NCBI GenBank assembly: GCA_902767455.1
Contig: CACXHH010000208.1
Location: 1 to 15,695 of the forward strand
Origin: an uncultured Eubacteriales bacterium
Lineage (GTDB): Bacteria > Bacillota > Clostridia > Christensenellales > Borkfalkiaceae
Reading direction: 5' to 3'
Length of the DNA: 15,695 nucleotides
The first letter of the stretch is position 1. Each line of letters opens with the position of its first letter. The notes under the pieces were generated by a model. It searched no databases. It saw only the letters and a program-made list of their open reading frames with translations, and was not told the origin of the DNA. Below are positions 13,936-15,695 of the stretch, piece by piece. Both the position numbers and the translations under genes were made by a program.

Positions 13936-14852
13936 AAATAAGTCTTGTCGTTCCGTGCTACAACGAAGAATTGACCGTCGAAACGTTCTATAACGAAGCT
14001 CTGCCCGTTTTAAAAAACATGGCTATCGACTACGAAATGATATTCGTAAACGACGGCTCGCTCGACGGCACGCGCGAAAAACTCTATAAACTCGCAAAAA
14101 CCGACGTCCGCGTAAAGGTCGTGAATTTTTCAAAGAATTTCGGTCAACAGGCGGCGATTTTGTGCGGCTTCCGCCACTCCGACGGCGACTGCGTTGCCGA
14201 GCTTGACTGCGACGGACAAGACCCCGTTTCGCTTCTTCCCGTAATGTACGAAAAGTTTTTGGAAGGTTACGACGTCGTTCACGGCAGAAGATTGAAGCGC
14301 CGCAGCGAATCGGTTTTCAAACGCGCTACCGCTTCGCTTTATTATAAGTTTTTGCATAGCGTTTCAACGACCAAGATCCCCAAGGACACGGGCGACTTCA
14401 AGCTTTTAAGCCGCCGCGTGGTCGACGCCGTCTGCTCAATGCCCGAACACGACAAATACCTTCGCGGGCTCGAAAGCTGGGTAGGGTTCAAACAGACCTT
14501 CGTTGACTTCGAGAGAAAGAGCCGCGTCGCCGGAAAGACGCATTACTCTTTCAAAAAAATGTCGAACTTAGCCAAAGCGGGCATACTTTCAAACAGCAAC
14601 TGGCCGCTGTCGCTTTCGCTTAAAATCGGGCTTATAGGCGGGTTTTTGTCTATACTCGGATTCGTTGCGTTGATTATTCTTGCCGCAACGGGCGTAAATT
14701 TTGACGCCGCCTTCTGGCTCATACCGACGGTGACGCTTCTCGCTTCCTGCGGCTACGTTTTCAACGGAATAAGCAATCTGTACCTTGCCAACGTCTACAA
14801 CGAAGTTAAAGACCGCCCCGAATACATTATCGACGATACGGTCAATCTGTAA
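13932..14852 (+). CDS. Family 2 glycosyltransferase, GtrB/DPM1-like (polyprenyl-phosphate sugar transferase)
   Basis: A 306-residue GT-A fold enzyme that transfers a sugar from a nucleotide donor to polyprenyl phosphate on the cytoplasmic face. Motifs: the N-terminal strand ISLVVPCYNEE, the uridine-binding VNDGS (39-43), NFGQQAAILCGF (69-80), and the metal-binding D92-C-D94 in ELDCDGQDP; most relatives read DADLQDP, so the Gly after the second Asp is a minor variation. GDFKLLSRR (about 154-162) is the usual acceptor-side motif. Two membrane helices (about 232-254 and 262-284) form the C-terminal anchor, as in GtrB and ArnC. It shares ATGA with gtrA and is closed by a strong terminator. Donor sugar not predictable. 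Confidence 0.92.
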   Translation: MKISLVVPCYNEELTVETFYNEALPVLKNMAIDYEMIFVNDGSLDGTREKLYKLAKTDVRVKVVNFSKNFGQQAAILCGFRHSDGDCVAELDCDGQDPVSLLPVMYEKFLEGYDVVHGRRLKRRSESVFKRATASLYYKFLHSVSTTKIPKDTGDFKLLSRRVVDAVCSMPEHDKYLRGLESWVGFKQTFVDFERKSRVAGKTHYSFKKMSNLAKAGILSNSNWPLSLSLKIGLIGGFLSILGFVALIILAATGVNFDAAFWLIPTVTLLASCGYVFNGISNLYLANVYNEVKDRPEYIIDDTVNL

Positions 14853-14870
14853 TTATCGGAATATAAGACA

Positions 14871-14905
14871 GCCCGCCCGAAACTTTCGTTTCGGGCGGGC
14901 TTTTA
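14871..14905 (+). terminator. Intrinsic terminator of the gtrA-glycosyltransferase pair
   Basis: A perfect 13-base stem (14871-14883 with 14888-14900), very GC-rich, with TTTC loop, followed by TTTTAT. It lies about 20 bases past the stop. On the minus strand the following U-run is poor, so it may only partly stop the converging Sel1-repeat gene transcript, for which a small GGGG/CCCC hairpin plus T-run near 14920-14935 is a weaker candidate. Confidence 0.9.
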
Positions 14906-14962
14906 TCGCTTCGGGACAAAAAGGGGATAGCCCCGACAGTTTTTTCCGATCAACAATATTTT

Positions 14963-15478
14963 TTACGCGCATAAAGTAACGGGCGCAAGTTTTTTAAGTT
15001 CGTAAGCAGCGTAACTAACGCCTTTCGCGCAGGCGAGCGAATAAAAATATCTCGCCTTTTCGACGTTCTTTTCAATGCCCGTGCCACTCGTTAAGCACAC
15101 GCCGAGCCTGTACTGCGCGTAACCGTCGCCTTCGCGCGCAGCTATTTTATAATATCTCACCGCCTTATTGTAATCGACTTTCACGCCGAGCCCGCGGAAG
15201 TAACTGTCGGCAAGAAAAGTCATCGCGCGTACCTCGCCGTTAGCCACGGCTTTTTTGAGCCAGAAGATACTCTTTTTGCAATCGACTTGAGTGCCGACTC
15301 CGCAGGCGTACAGTTTTGCGAGCGGGTAAAAAGCGTTCTTAACGCCCGCAACGGCGCTGCGGTAAGTCCAGTAGAACGCGTACTCGTAAGCGCCTTCCGA
15401 AAACAGCTCTTTTCCAAGCTCGAACATACTCTCTTTGTTACCGCCTTCCGCGGCGAGAATAAGCTTTCTGTCGACCAT
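14963..15478 (-). CDS. Sel1-repeat (TPR-like) protein
   Basis: A 171-residue cytoplasmic protein made of Sel1-like repeats, 34-37 residue helix pairs that bind other proteins. Three clear copies lie at about 47-82 (YPLAKLYACGVGTQVDCKKSI), 83-118 (LADSYFRGLGVKVDYNKAV) and 119-155 (YRLGVCLTSGTGIEKNVEKA), each with the G-x-G loop and an A-x-x-x-x-x-A-A/A-C-x-G ending; a degenerate copy fills 10-46. There is no signal peptide or membrane helix. AAGGG sits about 10 bases before the ATG. It is a single gene, convergent with the glycosyltransferase. Such proteins are scaffolds; the partner is unknown. Confidence 0.88.
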   Translation of the reverse strand: MVDRKLILAAEGGNKESMFELGKELFSEGAYEYAFYWTYRSAVAGVKNAFYPLAKLYACGVGTQVDCKKSIFWLKKAVANGEVRAMTFLADSYFRGLGVKVDYNKAVRYYKIAAREGDGYAQYRLGVCLTSGTGIEKNVEKARYFYSLACAKGVSYAAYELKKLAPVTLCA

Positions 15479-15589
15479 ATTGCCACCCTTCGCGATATAT
15501 AAGAGTATCGCTTTTTCTTTTTACACCCGCATTATATAACGAAAAAGTGTCAATATCTGTCATTATCCAAAAATAATTTGTATTTTTTC

Positions 15590-15620
15590 AAAAAAAATGC
15601 CGCCTTCATACGAAGACGAC
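15590..15620 (-). terminator. Intrinsic terminator of a minus-strand gene beyond the right edge
   Basis: Minus strand: a 9-base stem with two G-U pairs (15620-15612 with 15607-15599), GTAT loop, then A and eight Ts (15597-15590). No gene in the window uses it, so a minus-strand gene should end at or just past the right edge. One minus frame is open from 15695 to a TGA in the hairpin loop (29 codons), but it does not look like a protein end, so 15621-15695 is best read as 3' untranslated or unassigned sequence. Confidence 0.75.
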
Positions 15621-15695
15621 AAGTATAGAAAGTATCGTCCGTCGTACAAGTCGCCAAACTCGATTACAACAAATTTTCAAGTTTCGATTTTCAAC

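Noticed and set aside
15531..15553. TTGACA and TATAAT upstream of the Sel1-repeat gene
   Set aside because: Both hexamers are perfect on the minus strand but only 11 bases apart, too close for one sigma-A promoter. The TATAAT (15536-15531) may still be a -10 with a poor -35; I could not settle it.
15597..15695. Plus-strand ATG followed by 33 open codons to the right edge
   Set aside because: No ribosome binding site, and its first bases form a minus-strand terminator hairpin. It is too short to support as a gene.

Overview
The window looks like chromosome from a Gram-positive, endospore-forming bacterium of the Bacillota, most likely a Clostridia-type anaerobe. Four things point there: the spore-cortex genes yabP and yabQ lie directly upstream of divIC, as in Bacillus/Clostridium; the proton or sodium pump is a V-type (prokaryotic A/V) ATPase; GyrB lacks the large proteobacterial insertion; and AAGGAG/AAGGAGG ribosome binding sites and TTGACA/TATAAT promoters are common. 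Genus and species cannot be told from this sequence. I saw no tRNA, rRNA, CRISPR array, insertion sequence or phage gene, and no gap between genes exceeds 300 bases.

Left part, minus strand (1-3851): the start of a V-type ATPase operon, with its own promoter, a short stalk (G/H-type) subunit and then the membrane subunit I, which runs off the left edge. To its right is a separately terminated CrtI-like FAD oxidoreductase of unknown substrate. Next (4010-8483) is the DNA gyrase operon gyrB-gyrA, with a clear promoter upstream of gyrB and a gyrA ribosome binding site built into the gyrB stop codon.

Middle part, minus strand, reading from 12264 down to 8719: a tight operon of a tandem SANT/Myb-like DNA-binding protein, yabP, yabQ, divIC, a Ppx/GppA-type phosphatase and a predicted M50 (site-2-protease-like) membrane metalloprotease, closed by a strong terminator. 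It mixes sporulation-specific genes with a vegetative cell-division gene. An extended -10 promoter inside yabQ probably lets divIC and the two genes after it be expressed outside sporulation. The yabQ frame runs 158 bases into divIC, which is odd.

Right part: an orphan gene (12355-13257, plus) diverges from the SANT/Myb operon, with overlapping -10 elements. It is followed by a gtrA-glycosyltransferase pair (plus) whose promoter is embedded in the orphan's terminator. Last come a convergent Sel1-repeat gene (minus) and, at the edge, the terminator of a minus-strand gene lying beyond the window. The least described parts are the 8719-13257 block: the SANT/Myb regulator, the divergent orphan and the phosphatase-protease pair attached to a sporulation/division operon.
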